Shown here piece after piece: positions 42,410 to 53,694 of a stretch of DNA of 64,000 nt. Within the stretch, counting starts at the first letter, position 1. Each line of letters begins with the position of its first letter. A model generated the notes under the pieces. It made no database searches. It was not told where the DNA came from and saw only the letters and a program-made list of their open reading frames with translations. This stretch comes from an uncultured Modestobacter sp. (GTDB taxonomy: Bacteria > Actinomycetota > Actinomycetes > Mycobacteriales > Geodermatophilaceae), in the NCBI RefSeq assembly GCF_947486615.1, contig NZ_CANKUD010000013.1:49385-113384 (forward strand). Reading direction: 5' to 3'. The translations under genes were made by a program, and so were the position numbers.

Positions 42410-43354
42410 GTGCGCCAAGGGCAGGACCGGCGGTCGCACGCTCCCCACGGCCTCCGTACGTCCCCGACCGGCCGCGTGCCGCAGTGGGTGCTCGACGAGT
42501 CGGTCGGGCGGAGAGAGCCGTCGGAGGCCTGGCGCGCCTGGACTCCCGCACAGCCCCCCGCTCTCCCCGCGCGGAAGCAGCGCCCGTGGCGGGGTCTCGG
42601 AGCAGCAGTGCTGGTGGTCGCCGTGCTGACGGGGGCCTGGCTCCTCGGCCTGCTGCCCGGGGTCGACACCACGGGCACCCGGCGGACCGTGCCCAGCCCG
42701 GGCGTGGAGGCATCCGACGGTCCGCTCGGCACGCCGCTGACCCCGACGGCGGGTGGGACCTTCGCCTTCGCCCAGCTGCAGGACGACGGGGTCGCCCCCG
42801 TCGCCTACGACCCGTGCCGGCCGGTGCACTACGCCGTCCGGCCGGACAACGCCCCGTACGGCGGTGACCAGCTCATCGCCGACGCCGTCGCGCAGATCTC
42901 GGCGGTCACCGGGCTGCGGTTCGTCGCCGACGGCCCCACCGACGAGGCAGCGGACGAGCAGCGCGCACCGTTCCAACCCGACCGGTACGGCGACCGCTGG
43001 GCGCCCGTGCTCGTCACCTGGAGCACGGTGGCCGAGCAGCCCGACTTCGTTGCCGACGTGGCGGGCCAGGCCGGCAGTCTCGCCGTCTCGCTCGGTGACG
43101 GCCCGGACGTCTACGTCACCGGCGCCGTCGAGCTGGACGCCGCCCAGTTCGCCGACATCCTCAGCCGGCCGGGCGGTCAGGCCGTCGCCCGCGCGATCGT
43201 GCTGCACGAGTTCGCACACCTGGTCGGCCTGGACCACGTGGACGACCCGACGCAGCTCATGTACCCGACGACGTCCGACGTGCTCGGCTTTGCGGCGGGC
43301 GACCTCACCGGGCTGAGCCGGCTGGGGTCCGGCGCCTGCGTCCCAGCACTCTGA
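42410..43354 (+). CDS. Membrane-anchored metzincin-type metalloprotease
   Basis: A 314-residue protein. Residues 1-65 are cytoplasmic and basic, then one membrane helix (GAAVLVVAVLTGAWLLGLLPG). The outside domain ends with VLHEFAHLVGLDHVDDPTQLMYPT, a complete HExxHxxGxxH site with Met-turn like matrixins. CVPAL closes both copies; two Cys (DPCRPV, GACVP) could form a disulfide. GTG 42410 has GAGGGGGAG 4 bases upstream. A GCCCC-GAA-GGGGC hairpin at 42323-42335 separates it from the GGDEF-EAL gene. It should act at the cell surface; its target is unknown. Confidence 0.88.
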   Translation: MRQGQDRRSHAPHGLRTSPTGRVPQWVLDESVGRREPSEAWRAWTPAQPPALPARKQRPWRGLGAAVLVVAVLTGAWLLGLLPGVDTTGTRRTVPSPGVEASDGPLGTPLTPTAGGTFAFAQLQDDGVAPVAYDPCRPVHYAVRPDNAPYGGDQLIADAVAQISAVTGLRFVADGPTDEAADEQRAPFQPDRYGDRWAPVLVTWSTVAEQPDFVADVAGQAGSLAVSLGDGPDVYVTGAVELDAAQFADILSRPGGQAVARAIVLHEFAHLVGLDHVDDPTQLMYPTTSDVLGFAAGDLTGLSRLGSGACVPAL

Positions 43355-43459
43355 GGGTGTGCCGACCGGGCCGGGCGCGAAGGAGCGGTGCTCGTCGAAT
43401 CCGTCGGCGAACCGACCTGATCGCCTGCTTGCCAACGCGATGCGCCGTTTCGTATCGTT

Positions 43460-43478
43460 TGTACATCTCTGATGTACA
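43460..43478. promoter_or_regulatory. Palindromic operator of the toxin-antitoxin pair
   Basis: TGTACATC-TCT-GATGTACA is a perfect 8+3+8 palindrome ending 12 bp before the antitoxin start. Antitoxin complexes of this kind repress their own promoter at such sites. GGAGG at 43482-43486 is the ribosome site, just after the operator. Confidence 0.7.
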
Positions 43479-43490
43479 CCTGGAGGTGTG

Positions 43491-43760
43491 GTGACCGAAT
43501 CGGCTGATCAGGATGTGCGTGCCGTGAGCGTCGCGGAGGCTCGCGCTCGCTTCAGCGAGCTGCTCGACGCCGCGGAGGCGGGGGAGACCGTGGTGATCAC
43601 CCGGCGTGGCGAGCCGGTGGCCGAGCTGCGGGGGCGTCCCAGGTCTCCCCGGACCGGTGCGCGTGACCTCGGCTGGCTGGCTGAGGAGGTCGGGAAGATC
43701 TCGTGCAGCCCCACCGACTCCGGCGATCTGGTCCGCGGGATGCGGGACGAGCGCTGGTGA
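43491..43760 (+). CDS. Phd/YefM-type antitoxin
   Basis: An 89-residue antitoxin. VRAVSVAEARARFSELLDAAEAGETVVITRRGEPVAEL (parts: SVAEARARFSELL, TRRGEPVAEL) is the Phd domain, which dimerises and binds DNA. The tail GKISCSPTDSGDLVRGMRDERW would hold the toxin. GTG 43491 or GTG 43488 can start it; 43491 has better spacing to GGAGG. The stop overlaps the toxin ATG (TGATG). Confidence 0.87.
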   Translation: MTESADQDVRAVSVAEARARFSELLDAAEAGETVVITRRGEPVAELRGRPRSPRTGARDLGWLAEEVGKISCSPTDSGDLVRGMRDERW

Positions 43761-44191
43761 TGCTCTACCTCGACACCAGCGTGCTCATCGCGCTGGTCAC
43801 GGCCGAACCTCGCAGCGCCGCGCTGCGCAGCTGGGCAGCAGCCGTCGACGACGTCCTCGTGACGTCGGACTGGTCGCTGACCGAGGCGGCTTCGGGTCTG
43901 TCCATCAAGCAACGCACCGCCGTGCTGACCGAGGTCGAGCGGCTGGTCGTCGATCGCGCGCTGTCCCGGTTCCTGGCCGAGAACGTCGAGGTCGTCGGCG
44001 TACACCGCGCCGACTACCGCACCGCAGCCCGGCTGTCGGCTCGGCCCACTCCTCCGCTGCGCGCCGCGGACGCCCTGCACCTGGCCGTGGCTGCCCGGCA
44101 CGATGCCGTGCTGCACACGTTGGACGACCAGCAGGCAGCCGGTGCCCGGGCGCACGACATCGGCGCGGTGGTCCCGGTGCCGCGGGCCTGA
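43760..44191 (+). CDS. vapC: VapC-type PIN domain toxin
   Basis: A 143-residue PIN-domain ribonuclease. MLYLDTSVLIALVTAEP holds the first Asp, SLTEAASGL the Glu, and PLRAADALHLAVAARH the third acidic position with LHTLDD the last. All four acids seem present. Pairing of a Phd-type antitoxin with VapC is common in actinobacteria. ATG 43760 overlaps the antitoxin stop. Confidence 0.88.
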   Translation: MLYLDTSVLIALVTAEPRSAALRSWAAAVDDVLVTSDWSLTEAASGLSIKQRTAVLTEVERLVVDRALSRFLAENVEVVGVHRADYRTAARLSARPTPPLRAADALHLAVAARHDAVLHTLDDQQAAGARAHDIGAVVPVPRA

Positions 44192-44264
44192 CCGTCATCG
44201 GTTCCGGCGTGCCGATCACGCTGGGCGGGACACCTGCGACGGGCGGGGTGCCCGGTGGTGAGAC

Positions 44265-47047
<2,783 letters not shown>

Positions 47048-47054
<7 letters not shown>

Positions 47055-47086
47055 ACACGGGGGGCCGAAGTCGCCGTGCTCATGAC
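47048..47086 (+). terminator. Hairpin terminator of the glucosidase gene
   Basis: GTCATGAACACGG (47048-47060) pairs with CCGTGCTCATGAC (47074-47086) with one mismatch, loop 13 bases. The stem starts inside the last codons of the glucosidase gene. Confidence 0.65.
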
Positions 47087-47194
47087 TCACCATCCCGATT
47101 GGTCAGCCCGCTGACCGTGCTCGAGAGCAGAGCATGACGAGTCAGCCGACGACGCACGGCCGATCTGGCTTGAATCCTGACTGGACTGCCCCTC

Positions 47195-47467
47195 ATGACG
47201 ACCGTGCCCTTGAGCGAGGCCAAGGACAAGCTGTCTGCGCTGGTCGAGGCCGCGGAGTCAACGCACGACATCGTCACGATCACCCGGCACGGCCGTGAGG
47301 CGGCAGTGCTGATGGCCAAGTCCGACCTGGACTCGTTGCACGAGACGATCTTCTGGCTCTTGCAGGCCGGAGTCCGGGAGGACGTCGAGTCCGCGCGCCG
47401 GGAGCTGGCCGAGGAGTCGACCACGAGCGCGCACGAACTCCGGACGGAGTTCGGGCTCCCGGAGTGA
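47195..47467 (+). CDS. Phd/YefM-type antitoxin
   Basis: A 90-residue antitoxin. TTVPLSEAKDKLSALVEAAESTHDIVTITRHGREAAVLMA (quoted as VPLSEAKDKLSALV and TRHGREAAVL) is a typical Phd/YefM domain, followed by LDSLHETIFWLLQ and an acidic tail. It is intact, and its stop overlaps the start of the frameshifted RelE gene by four bases (GTGA). It may now be an orphan antitoxin or still counter a toxin encoded elsewhere. Confidence 0.9.
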   Translation: MTTVPLSEAKDKLSALVEAAESTHDIVTITRHGREAAVLMAKSDLDSLHETIFWLLQAGVREDVESARRELAEESTTSAHELRTEFGLPE

Positions 47468-47749
47468 GCTCGGCCTTCGACGTCCGGATCTCCTCAGCAG
47501 CGCACCGACAACTGAGTCAGCTCCCGCCCCCGGGTGGCACCAGCCGTCGTCGAGTTCATCACTGCGGTGCTCCCGGAGAACCCGCTGCGCTTGAGCAAAT
47601 CGCTGACAGGGGAGTTCCAGGGGCTGCGCAGCGCCCGCCATGGTGACTTCCGGGTGCTCATCGTGATCGACGAGCCCACCCGAACCGTCCTCGTCGTCCG
47701 CGTCGCCCACCGCGCGGCCGCGCACGGCCCACCGCCGCCGACCACCTGA
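47464..47749 (+). pseudogene. RelE-type toxin, frameshifted
   Basis: The first frame (GTG 47464) reads SSAFDVRISSAAHRQLSQLPP and then loses sense; the +1 frame (from about 47532) reads RVAPAVVEFITAVLPENPLR, GEFQGLRSARHGDFRVLIVID and VRVAHRAAAHGPP. Joined, they make a full RelE/ParE-fold toxin with the usual Arg-Asp-Arg basic patch. The break falls in a run of five C (47527-47531); four C would restore CCG CCC CGG GTG. The frame shift may be real or an error in the run. Confidence 0.85.
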
Positions 47750-47979
47750 AGCACCCGCGGGCGACTGGCGATCAGGCTGGAGCGCGCGACCGTGTGCCCT
47801 GGTAGGCGCATGTACTGGACCTCCCAGCGCCTTGGGGTGACCCGGATCCGGCTCACCCCGATGGGCCAGGGATCGCCCGTTCGGCATCAGACCTGACCTG
47901 CCGCAGCCGATGAGCGACTGAACTCGATACGGGCGCTGCACGGCAGCGGCGCCTCATCAGCCGCTCAGGAGGAGCAGAC

Positions 47980-48540
47980 ATGCGTGCCGTAATGGCAGGG
48001 ATCAAGGCCAACAGCAGACTCCTGCTGATCGTCGCGAGCGTCGCGGTGGTCGGTGTCGCTCTCGGCGCTTACCTGGTCGTCGGCGCCAGGGCCGATCAGC
48101 CGACGCGCGTCACCACCGTCAACGACGACAGCGCCAGCGTCTCTGATACCGACCGCGCGGACACCGAGGACGACGAGCCCACCCCAGCCCCCGAGCCGGT
48201 GGCGGAGCCTGTCGAGGTGCCTGTCGAGGTGCCTGTCGAGGTGCCTGTCGAGGTGCCCGCCGAGGTGCCTGCCGAGGCTCCTGCCCCGGCCGCGGAGCAG
48301 GCCGAAACGGGCGGTGCGCCTGCCGCGACCCGGCAGAGCCAGGCTGCTCCGCGTCCGGCCCCTGCCCCGGCTCCTGCCCCTGCCCCTGCCCCTGCCCCAG
48401 CCCCAGCCCCAGCCCCAGCGCCGCCGCCGGTCATCGTGATCCCCAACGGCACCACGTACACGAACGTGACCCCGGAAGAGGTCGAGCAGAACTACGTGCC
48501 GCCGACGCCTCCCGGCTACGTCGGCGGCATCACCGGCTGA
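47980..48540 (+). CDS. Membrane-anchored repeat-rich secreted protein
   Basis: A 186-residue protein. RLLLIVASVAVVGVALGAYLVVG is one N-terminal membrane segment. The outside part carries PVEVP repeats (five in a row, 12-bp units at about 48207-48260) and then a (PA)n run of about ten. The C-terminus VIVIPNGTTYTNVTPEEVEQNYVPPTPPG may be a small folded tail. ATG 47980 has AGGAGGAG upstream. The Pro-rich rod probably spans the cell wall. No functional homologue known to me. Confidence 0.8.
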   Translation: MRAVMAGIKANSRLLLIVASVAVVGVALGAYLVVGARADQPTRVTTVNDDSASVSDTDRADTEDDEPTPAPEPVAEPVEVPVEVPVEVPVEVPAEVPAEAPAPAAEQAETGGAPAATRQSQAAPRPAPAPAPAPAPAPAPAPAPAPAPPPVIVIPNGTTYTNVTPEEVEQNYVPPTPPGYVGGITG

Positions 48541-49077
48541 TCCCGACCGCCCGACGGGCCGGGTTCGGCACGACCTCTGCGGTCCTGCGATGGCCGGGGC
48601 GCCGCTCAGCAGACCGGCTCGACATCCCTCTACCTGCAGGAGGGCGTCGACGTCGTCCACCTGCCGGACCGTGTCGGCCCCGCACGCCCATGCTCGGACG
48701 CAGGTCACCTGCAGACAGACCTGAGAACTCCGCGTCGACCGGAGAGGGCCGCGGGGCGGGTGAGGTAGCCGCGTCCGGCTCGGCCTGTCGAGTGCCTGGA
48801 CAGCGGGTCCGCGGATCCACGATGAGCAGGAGTTCCCCCGTCACGGGGAGCAGTTCATGTCAGCAGGATCCGAGTCCGCCCTCGAGCAGTTGCTGCAGCG
48901 ATGGGAGGCGAAGAGCCTCGACGCGCCATCTGCGACTGGTCCTGACCCGCACCTCTGGCGGCCATGTTGGCGAACACGGCGGCCATGCCGCTCAGCGAGG
49001 CCAAGGACGCACCGGCAACAGCGCCGACGGACGCGGGTCCGGGACCGGTCGATCGTCGCGGGTCGGCGTGCGTCGGG
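48541..49077. other. Intergenic region with TA-like debris and a repeated hairpin arm
   Basis: 537 bp without a secure gene. MPLSEAKDA (48985-49011) echoes the Phd antitoxin start and is preceded by a palindrome-like element shared with 52.7 kb. A short frame MSAGSESALEQLLQRWEAKSLDA at 48857 has a GGGGAG ribosome site but soon meets non-coding sequence. This may be a graveyard of an antitoxin gene. Confidence 0.4.
48957..48984. repeat. Copy 1 of a repeated palindromic element
   Basis: GGCGGCCATGTTGGCGAACA (48957-48976) is identical to 52696-52715; the right arm here (CGGCGGCC) is altered, so the stem is imperfect. It lies ~90 bp past the last gene of the sugar importer operon. Confidence 0.6.
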
Positions 49078-50001
49078 TCAGCCCTTGACGCTGCCGGCCA
49101 GCAGCCCGCGGACGAAGTACCGCTGCAGGGCCAGGAAGACGACCAGCGGCAGGATCATCGCGATGAAGGCGCCGGGTGCCAGCAGGTACCAGTCCGATCC
49201 ACGGGTGCCGGCCAGCTCGGCCACCCGCACGGTCAGCGGGACGACGTCGGGCGCGCCGCCGGCGAACGTCAGCGCCACCAGCAGGTCGTTCCACACCCAC
49301 AGGAACTGGAACACCCCGAAGGCGGCGATGGCCGGCGTCAGCAACGGCAGCAGCACCGAGAAGAAGATCTTCACGTGGCCGGCGCCGTCCATCCGAGCCG
49401 CCTCCACCAGGGAGGCGGGGATGTCCTTCATGAAGTTGTGCAGCAGGAAGATCGCCAGTGGCAGGGCGAAGATCGAGTGCGACAGCCAGATCGTCCAGAA
49501 GGAACCCGCCAGCCCGGCGTCCACGTAGAGGGTCAGCAGCGGGATGAGGGTGACCTGGATCGGGACGACCTGCAGGGAGAAGACGGCGACGAACAAGATG
49601 TTCCGGCCGGGGAAGTCGATCCACGCGAAGGCGTAGGCGGCCAGCAGGGCCAGGCTGATCGGGATGACGACCGCCGGCAGGGTGATCACCAGCGAGTTGA
49701 CGAACAGCGAGGCGAAGTTGGTCGACCCGCCGTAGAGCACCTCGTTGTAGTTGAAGAGCGTGACCTGCGGGTCGGTGAAGAAGGTCCACCACCCGGACTG
49801 GCGGATGTCCAGCTCCGGGCGGAACGACGTGATCAGCAGCCCCAGCGTGGGCACCGTCCACAGCACGGCGATGACGATCGCGATGATCGACGCTGCCGGC
49901 GAGCTCAGCTTCGTCTTGGCCGACGCCGCCCGGCGCCCGGCCCGGCCGGTCGCGCGGTCCTGCATGGGGACCGGGGCCATGACGGGGGTCGTGGTGGTCA
50001 T
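49078..50001 (-). CDS. Carbohydrate ABC importer permease (MalG type)
   Basis: A 307-residue permease with six membrane segments. The EAA loop is LVEAARMDGAGHVKIFFSVLLPLLTPAI (quoted as VEAARMDGAGH). FQFLWVWNDLLVALTF is the usual late MalG block. ATG 50001 overlaps the MalF-type stop (ATGA). The operon has binding protein, MalF, MalG and no ATPase gene, so a shared MsiK-like ATPase elsewhere must drive it. The sugar is unknown. Confidence 0.92.
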   Translation of the reverse strand: MTTTTPVMAPVPMQDRATGRAGRRAASAKTKLSSPAASIIAIVIAVLWTVPTLGLLITSFRPELDIRQSGWWTFFTDPQVTLFNYNEVLYGGSTNFASLFVNSLVITLPAVVIPISLALLAAYAFAWIDFPGRNILFVAVFSLQVVPIQVTLIPLLTLYVDAGLAGSFWTIWLSHSIFALPLAIFLLHNFMKDIPASLVEAARMDGAGHVKIFFSVLLPLLTPAIAAFGVFQFLWVWNDLLVALTFAGGAPDVVPLTVRVAELAGTRGSDWYLLAPGAFIAMILPLVVFLALQRYFVRGLLAGSVKG

Positions 50002-50987
50002 CGGACGTCCTCGGACAGGCGCAGCTGGCGCACGTTGTAGGCGATGATCGGGATGACCAGCACGAAGAGCAGCACGGCCAGTGCGGCGCCCAGGCCGAAG
50101 TTGAACTGGCGGAAGGCCTGCGTGTAGAACTCGTTGGCCACGACGCTGGTGCCGAAGTTGCCGCCGGTCATCGTGCGCACCACGTCGAACACCTTCAGGG
50201 TCACGATCGCGACCGTGGTGATCACCACGACCAGCGCCGGCCGGATGCTGGGCACGGTGACGTAGCGGAACATCTGGACCCCGCCCACGCCGTCGAGCCG
50301 GGCGGCCTCGACGATGTCGTCCGGGATGGCCTTGATCGCCGCCGAGAGCACGGTCATCGCGAAGCCCGCCTGGATCCAGATCATCACCACGATCAGGTAC
50401 AGGGTGTTCGACGGCGCATCGAGCAGGAACTGCTGCGGGTCGATGCCCACGAGGACCAGCAGCTGGTTGAGCAGGCCGATCTGGTTCACGCCGGGCTGGT
50501 CGGGGCGGAACTCGTAGACGAACTTCCAGATGACCCCGGCGCCGACCATGGAGATCGCCATCGGCAGGAACACCAGCGCCTTGGCCAGGGACTCGAAGCG
50601 GGTGCGGTCGACCAGGTAGGCGTAGACCAGCCCGAAGACGGTCGTCACCAGCGGGACCAGCACGACCCACAGCACCGTGTTGAGCAGGACGGTCTGAAAG
50701 TTGTCCTCGGTGAAGACCGTGACGTAGTTGTCCAGCCCGACGAACTCCGACCCGTTCCTGTCGTAGAACGAGCCGCGGATCGTGGAGAGCGCGGGGTACA
50801 CCAGGCCGACCAGCAGCAGGAGGAACGTCGGCCCGAGGAAGCCGCCGACGATGACCCACAGGGGGACCCGGCGCAGTCGGTCGACGCCGAACAGGATGGC
50901 GCCCATCACGCCGGCGAACAGCAGGATCGCGAACACCATCAGTGCCAGCTTGTGCTCGACGGTGTCCGCCCTGAGGAACCACTCCAC
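49998..50987 (-). CDS. Carbohydrate ABC importer permease (MalF type)
   Basis: A 329-residue permease with about eight membrane segments, two of them an extra pair before the core. IPDDIVEAARLDGVGGVQMFRYVTVP is the EAA loop (quoted as VEAARLDGVGG). GTG 50987 (VEWFLRADTVEHKLAL) has AGAGGAGAGG upstream at ~10 bases and is preferred over the upstream open frame. It forms the heterodimer with the MalG-type protein. Confidence 0.92.
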   Translation of the reverse strand: MEWFLRADTVEHKLALMVFAILLFAGVMGAILFGVDRLRRVPLWVIVGGFLGPTFLLLLVGLVYPALSTIRGSFYDRNGSEFVGLDNYVTVFTEDNFQTVLLNTVLWVVLVPLVTTVFGLVYAYLVDRTRFESLAKALVFLPMAISMVGAGVIWKFVYEFRPDQPGVNQIGLLNQLLVLVGIDPQQFLLDAPSNTLYLIVVMIWIQAGFAMTVLSAAIKAIPDDIVEAARLDGVGGVQMFRYVTVPSIRPALVVVITTVAIVTLKVFDVVRTMTGGNFGTSVVANEFYTQAFRQFNFGLGAALAVLLFVLVIPIIAYNVRQLRLSEDVR

Positions 50988-51115
50988 CGCTTGCGACCTC
51001 TCCTCTCGACGACACGACGCCGAGGGACCACGGCTGAAGGCCTGTGTGGTCCCCCGGGAACTGCCTGGCCCGGTCGCCGCCGGCGTGGAGCCGACGGCGA
51101 CCGGGCCAGGGTGGA

Positions 51116-52504
51116 TCAGGACGTCGGCCAGGCGTTCTCGACGTCGGTGAGGACGGCCTGCGACGGCTTGTCGTTGGCGATCCACTCGGTCAGCTGCGTC
51201 CAGAGCTCCCCGGTGCCGATCTCACCGGGCATGAGGTCCGAACCGTCGAAGCGGAACACCGCCTCCGGGTCCTGGAACAGCTCCGCGGCCAGCTGGTCGA
51301 TCGGGGACACCAGGTTCTCCGGGTCCAGACCGGTGTTGGCGCTGACCCAGCCCGGGCCGGAGACCTGGGCCTTGATGTTGGCCCACTCCGGCGAGGAGAG
51401 GTACGTCTGGAACGCCTGGGTCGCCGGGTCGTCGTTGAACGCGGTGGTGAACTCACCGCCGCCGAGGACCGGCGGGGCGCCGGCGTCGCCGATGGGCGGC
51501 AGCGGGAAGGCGAAGACGTCGCCGTCCGGGCCGACCTCGGTGCCCTCGGGCCAGTTGGCCTGGTAGAAGGACGCCTGGCGGTGCATCCAGCAGCTGCCGT
51601 CGAGGATCGGCAGACCGGCGTCACCGAACTCGGTGGAGGCGATGGACTGCACCTCGCCGAGCCCGCCGTTGACGTACTCGGGGTTGCGGAGGATGTCCCC
51701 GACGGTGTTGAGCGCCTCGACGATCTGCGGGTCGTTGAACGGGATCTCGTGGTTGACCCACTGGTCGTAGACGTCCGGCCCCGCGGTGCGCAGGACGACG
51801 TCCTCCAGCCAGTCGGTGGCCGGCCAGCCGGTGGCCTCACCGGAGCCGATCCCGGCACACCACGGCTTGGCGCCGGTGGCGGCGATCTCGTCCGACAGCG
51901 CGATCATGTCGTCCCAGGTCTCCGGCACCTCGTACCCGGCGTCCTCGAAGGCCGACGGCGAGTACCAGACGAAGGACTTCGCATTGGCCCCCAGCGGTGC
52001 GGCGTAGAAGGTGCCGTCGACGCTGCCGTAGCCCTTCCAGCTCTCGTCCCAGTACTCGTCGACGTTGGCCTCGACCTGCTCCGGGGCGGGGGAGACCGCG
52101 CCGGTGCCGACCAGCGTCTGCAGCAGCCCGGGCTGCGGGATGAAGGCGATGTCGGGGGCGTTCCCGCTCTGGATGCGCACGACCAGCTGCGCCTCGAACT
52201 CCCGGGAGCCCTCGTACTGGACGTCGACCCCCGTGCACTCCTCGAAGGGCACGTAGGAGTCGATCTGCGGCTGGTCCTCGGGGTCGACGATCGAGGTGTA
52301 GACGCTGACGGTCTCGCCCTCCAGGTCGCCGAACTCCTCGTAGGGCGCGCAGTCGATCGACAGGTCCGCGGCGTCCGCGGTGTCGCCCCCGCTGCCCCCG
52401 GTGCTGCCGCCGCTGTCGTTGGCGCCGCAGCCGGCCAGCACCATTGCGGCGACGAGGCCGCCGCCCAGCGTCGCCGAGCGGAACCCTCTGGCGCGCACGT
52501 TCAT
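51116..52504 (-). CDS. Carbohydrate ABC importer substrate-binding lipoprotein
   Basis: A 462-residue family 1 sugar-binding protein. The signal peptide ends VLAGCGAND, a lipobox. GDLEGETVSVYTSIVDPEDQPQIDSYVPFEECTGVDVQYEG (part: EGETVSVYTSIVDPED) starts the first lobe, WNTW-like aromatic residues follow later. It is the first gene of the three-gene operon. The upstream 190 bp hold its promoter and the second copy of the palindrome at 52696. Confidence 0.93.
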   Translation of the reverse strand: MNVRARGFRSATLGGGLVAAMVLAGCGANDSGGSTGGSGGDTADAADLSIDCAPYEEFGDLEGETVSVYTSIVDPEDQPQIDSYVPFEECTGVDVQYEGSREFEAQLVVRIQSGNAPDIAFIPQPGLLQTLVGTGAVSPAPEQVEANVDEYWDESWKGYGSVDGTFYAAPLGANAKSFVWYSPSAFEDAGYEVPETWDDMIALSDEIAATGAKPWCAGIGSGEATGWPATDWLEDVVLRTAGPDVYDQWVNHEIPFNDPQIVEALNTVGDILRNPEYVNGGLGEVQSIASTEFGDAGLPILDGSCWMHRQASFYQANWPEGTEVGPDGDVFAFPLPPIGDAGAPPVLGGGEFTTAFNDDPATQAFQTYLSSPEWANIKAQVSGPGWVSANTGLDPENLVSPIDQLAAELFQDPEAVFRFDGSDLMPGEIGTGELWTQLTEWIANDKPSQAVLTDVENAWPTS

Positions 52505-52695
52505 GTGTTCTCCCTCCAGACTCCGGCGGCATCATCGCCGCCCACCGTGGCCCGGCCAGCACTCGGCGTTGAGTGATGGGGACCACAACCGGGGCGACGC
52601 TAGCTGTGCCAGCGGGAACGTGGATGGAACAGTGCCGAAACCGTTATGAAGAACCGAGCCGACAGCACGGAGCCGCTCGCGCACCCCGGGCCCCC

Positions 52696-52723
52696 GGCGG
52701 CCATGTTGGCGAACATGGCCGCC
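52696..52723. terminator. Perfect 12-bp hairpin (copy 2 of repeated palindrome)
   Basis: GGCGGCCATGTT and AACATGGCCGCC pair perfectly around GGCG. It lies just after the stop of the ROK kinase gene on the minus strand, so it is a likely terminator of the long operon ending there. The first 20 bases recur at 48957-48976, past the end of the sugar importer operon. Confidence 0.65.
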
Positions 52724-52731
52724 CGCGGGCG

Positions 52732-53694
52732 TCAGGGGGTGGGGGCTCCTAGGAGGGCGGTGGGGGTCCAGGTCGCCAGGGAGTCGGCGTGGCCGGCGGC
52801 GCGGAGGGCGAGGGCGGCGGCGCCGATCCAGCCGGCTTCGCTGCCGAGCTCGGCGACCTTGACCGGTGGGGCGGGGCGCCAGGCCAGGCCGGCGGCCAGG
52901 GCGGTGCGCACCGGCTCCAGGAGGGCGTCGCCGGCGGCGGTGAAGCCGCCGCCGAGGACGATCGTGGTCGGGTCGAGCAGCAGGGTGGCGGTCACCAGAC
53001 CCTGGGCGAGCACGGCCATCGCCTCGGCCCACACCCGGTCGGCGTCCGCGTCCCGTCCCAGTCGGGCGACGACGTCCTCGGCCGGCAGGGCGACGCCGGT
53101 GCGGGCCAGGTAGCGGCGGGCCAGGCCTGCACCGGAGGCGTACACCTCCAGGCAGCCGAACTGGCCGCAGGTGCAGGCCTCGCCACCCGGGACGAGAGGG
53201 ATGTGGCCGAGCTCGCCGGCCGCTCCGCCGTCGCCGGTCACCGGCCGGCCGTCGGTCACCAGCGCCGCGGCGACGCCGGTGCCGATGGTGACCAGCACGA
53301 AGTCCGAGACGCCGCGCGCGGCCCCGAGCAGCTGCTCGGCCAGCCCCGCCGTCCGGACGTCGTGGCCGGTGACGACCGGCAGGCCGGTCGCGGCGGCCAG
53401 CTCGGCGCGCAGCGGCACGTCGCGCCAGTCGAGGTTCGAGGCGTAGACGACCGTGCCGGTCGCCTCGTCGATCATCCCGGGGGTCACCACGCCGGCGCCG
53501 ACGACGTCGAGGTCGTGGTCGCGGGCGACCGCGGCCAGCGTGCGGAGGTGGCCGGCGATCGCGGCGACGGTGTCCGTCGCGGGATCGGTGGGCCAGCGCT
53601 CGACCAGCACCGGCCGCCCGTCGCGGGTGACGACCGCGCCCTTCATCGAGGTGCCGCCGACATCGATCGCCAGCACCGCTGCACCCGAGCTCAC
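52732..53694 (-). CDS. ROK family sugar kinase
   Basis: A 320-residue ROK kinase. AIDVGGTSMKGAVV is the phosphate-binding loop, GHDVRTAGLAEQLLGA and GTGVAAALV follow, and GGEACTCGQFGCLE is the zinc-binding CxCGxxGCxE motif. It phosphorylates a hexose or amino sugar such as glucose or GlcNAc; no helix-turn-helix is present, so it is not a regulator. GTG 53694 overlaps the cutC stop (GTGA). It is the last gene of the operon and suggests that a sugar part is released from the imported compound. Confidence 0.9.
   Translation of the reverse strand: MSSGAAVLAIDVGGTSMKGAVVTRDGRPVLVERWPTDPATDTVAAIAGHLRTLAAVARDHDLDVVGAGVVTPGMIDEATGTVVYASNLDWRDVPLRAELAAATGLPVVTGHDVRTAGLAEQLLGAARGVSDFVLVTIGTGVAAALVTDGRPVTGDGGAAGELGHIPLVPGGEACTCGQFGCLEVYASGAGLARRYLARTGVALPAEDVVARLGRDADADRVWAEAMAVLAQGLVTATLLLDPTTIVLGGGFTAAGDALLEPVRTALAAGLAWRPAPPVKVAELGSEAGWIGAAALALRAAGHADSLATWTPTALLGAPTP

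Noticed and set aside
47965..48708. Minus-strand Gly/Arg-rich frame over the PVEVP/PA protein gene
   Set aside because: Shadow of the repeat DNA; the plus-strand gene has a ribosome site and a membrane segment.
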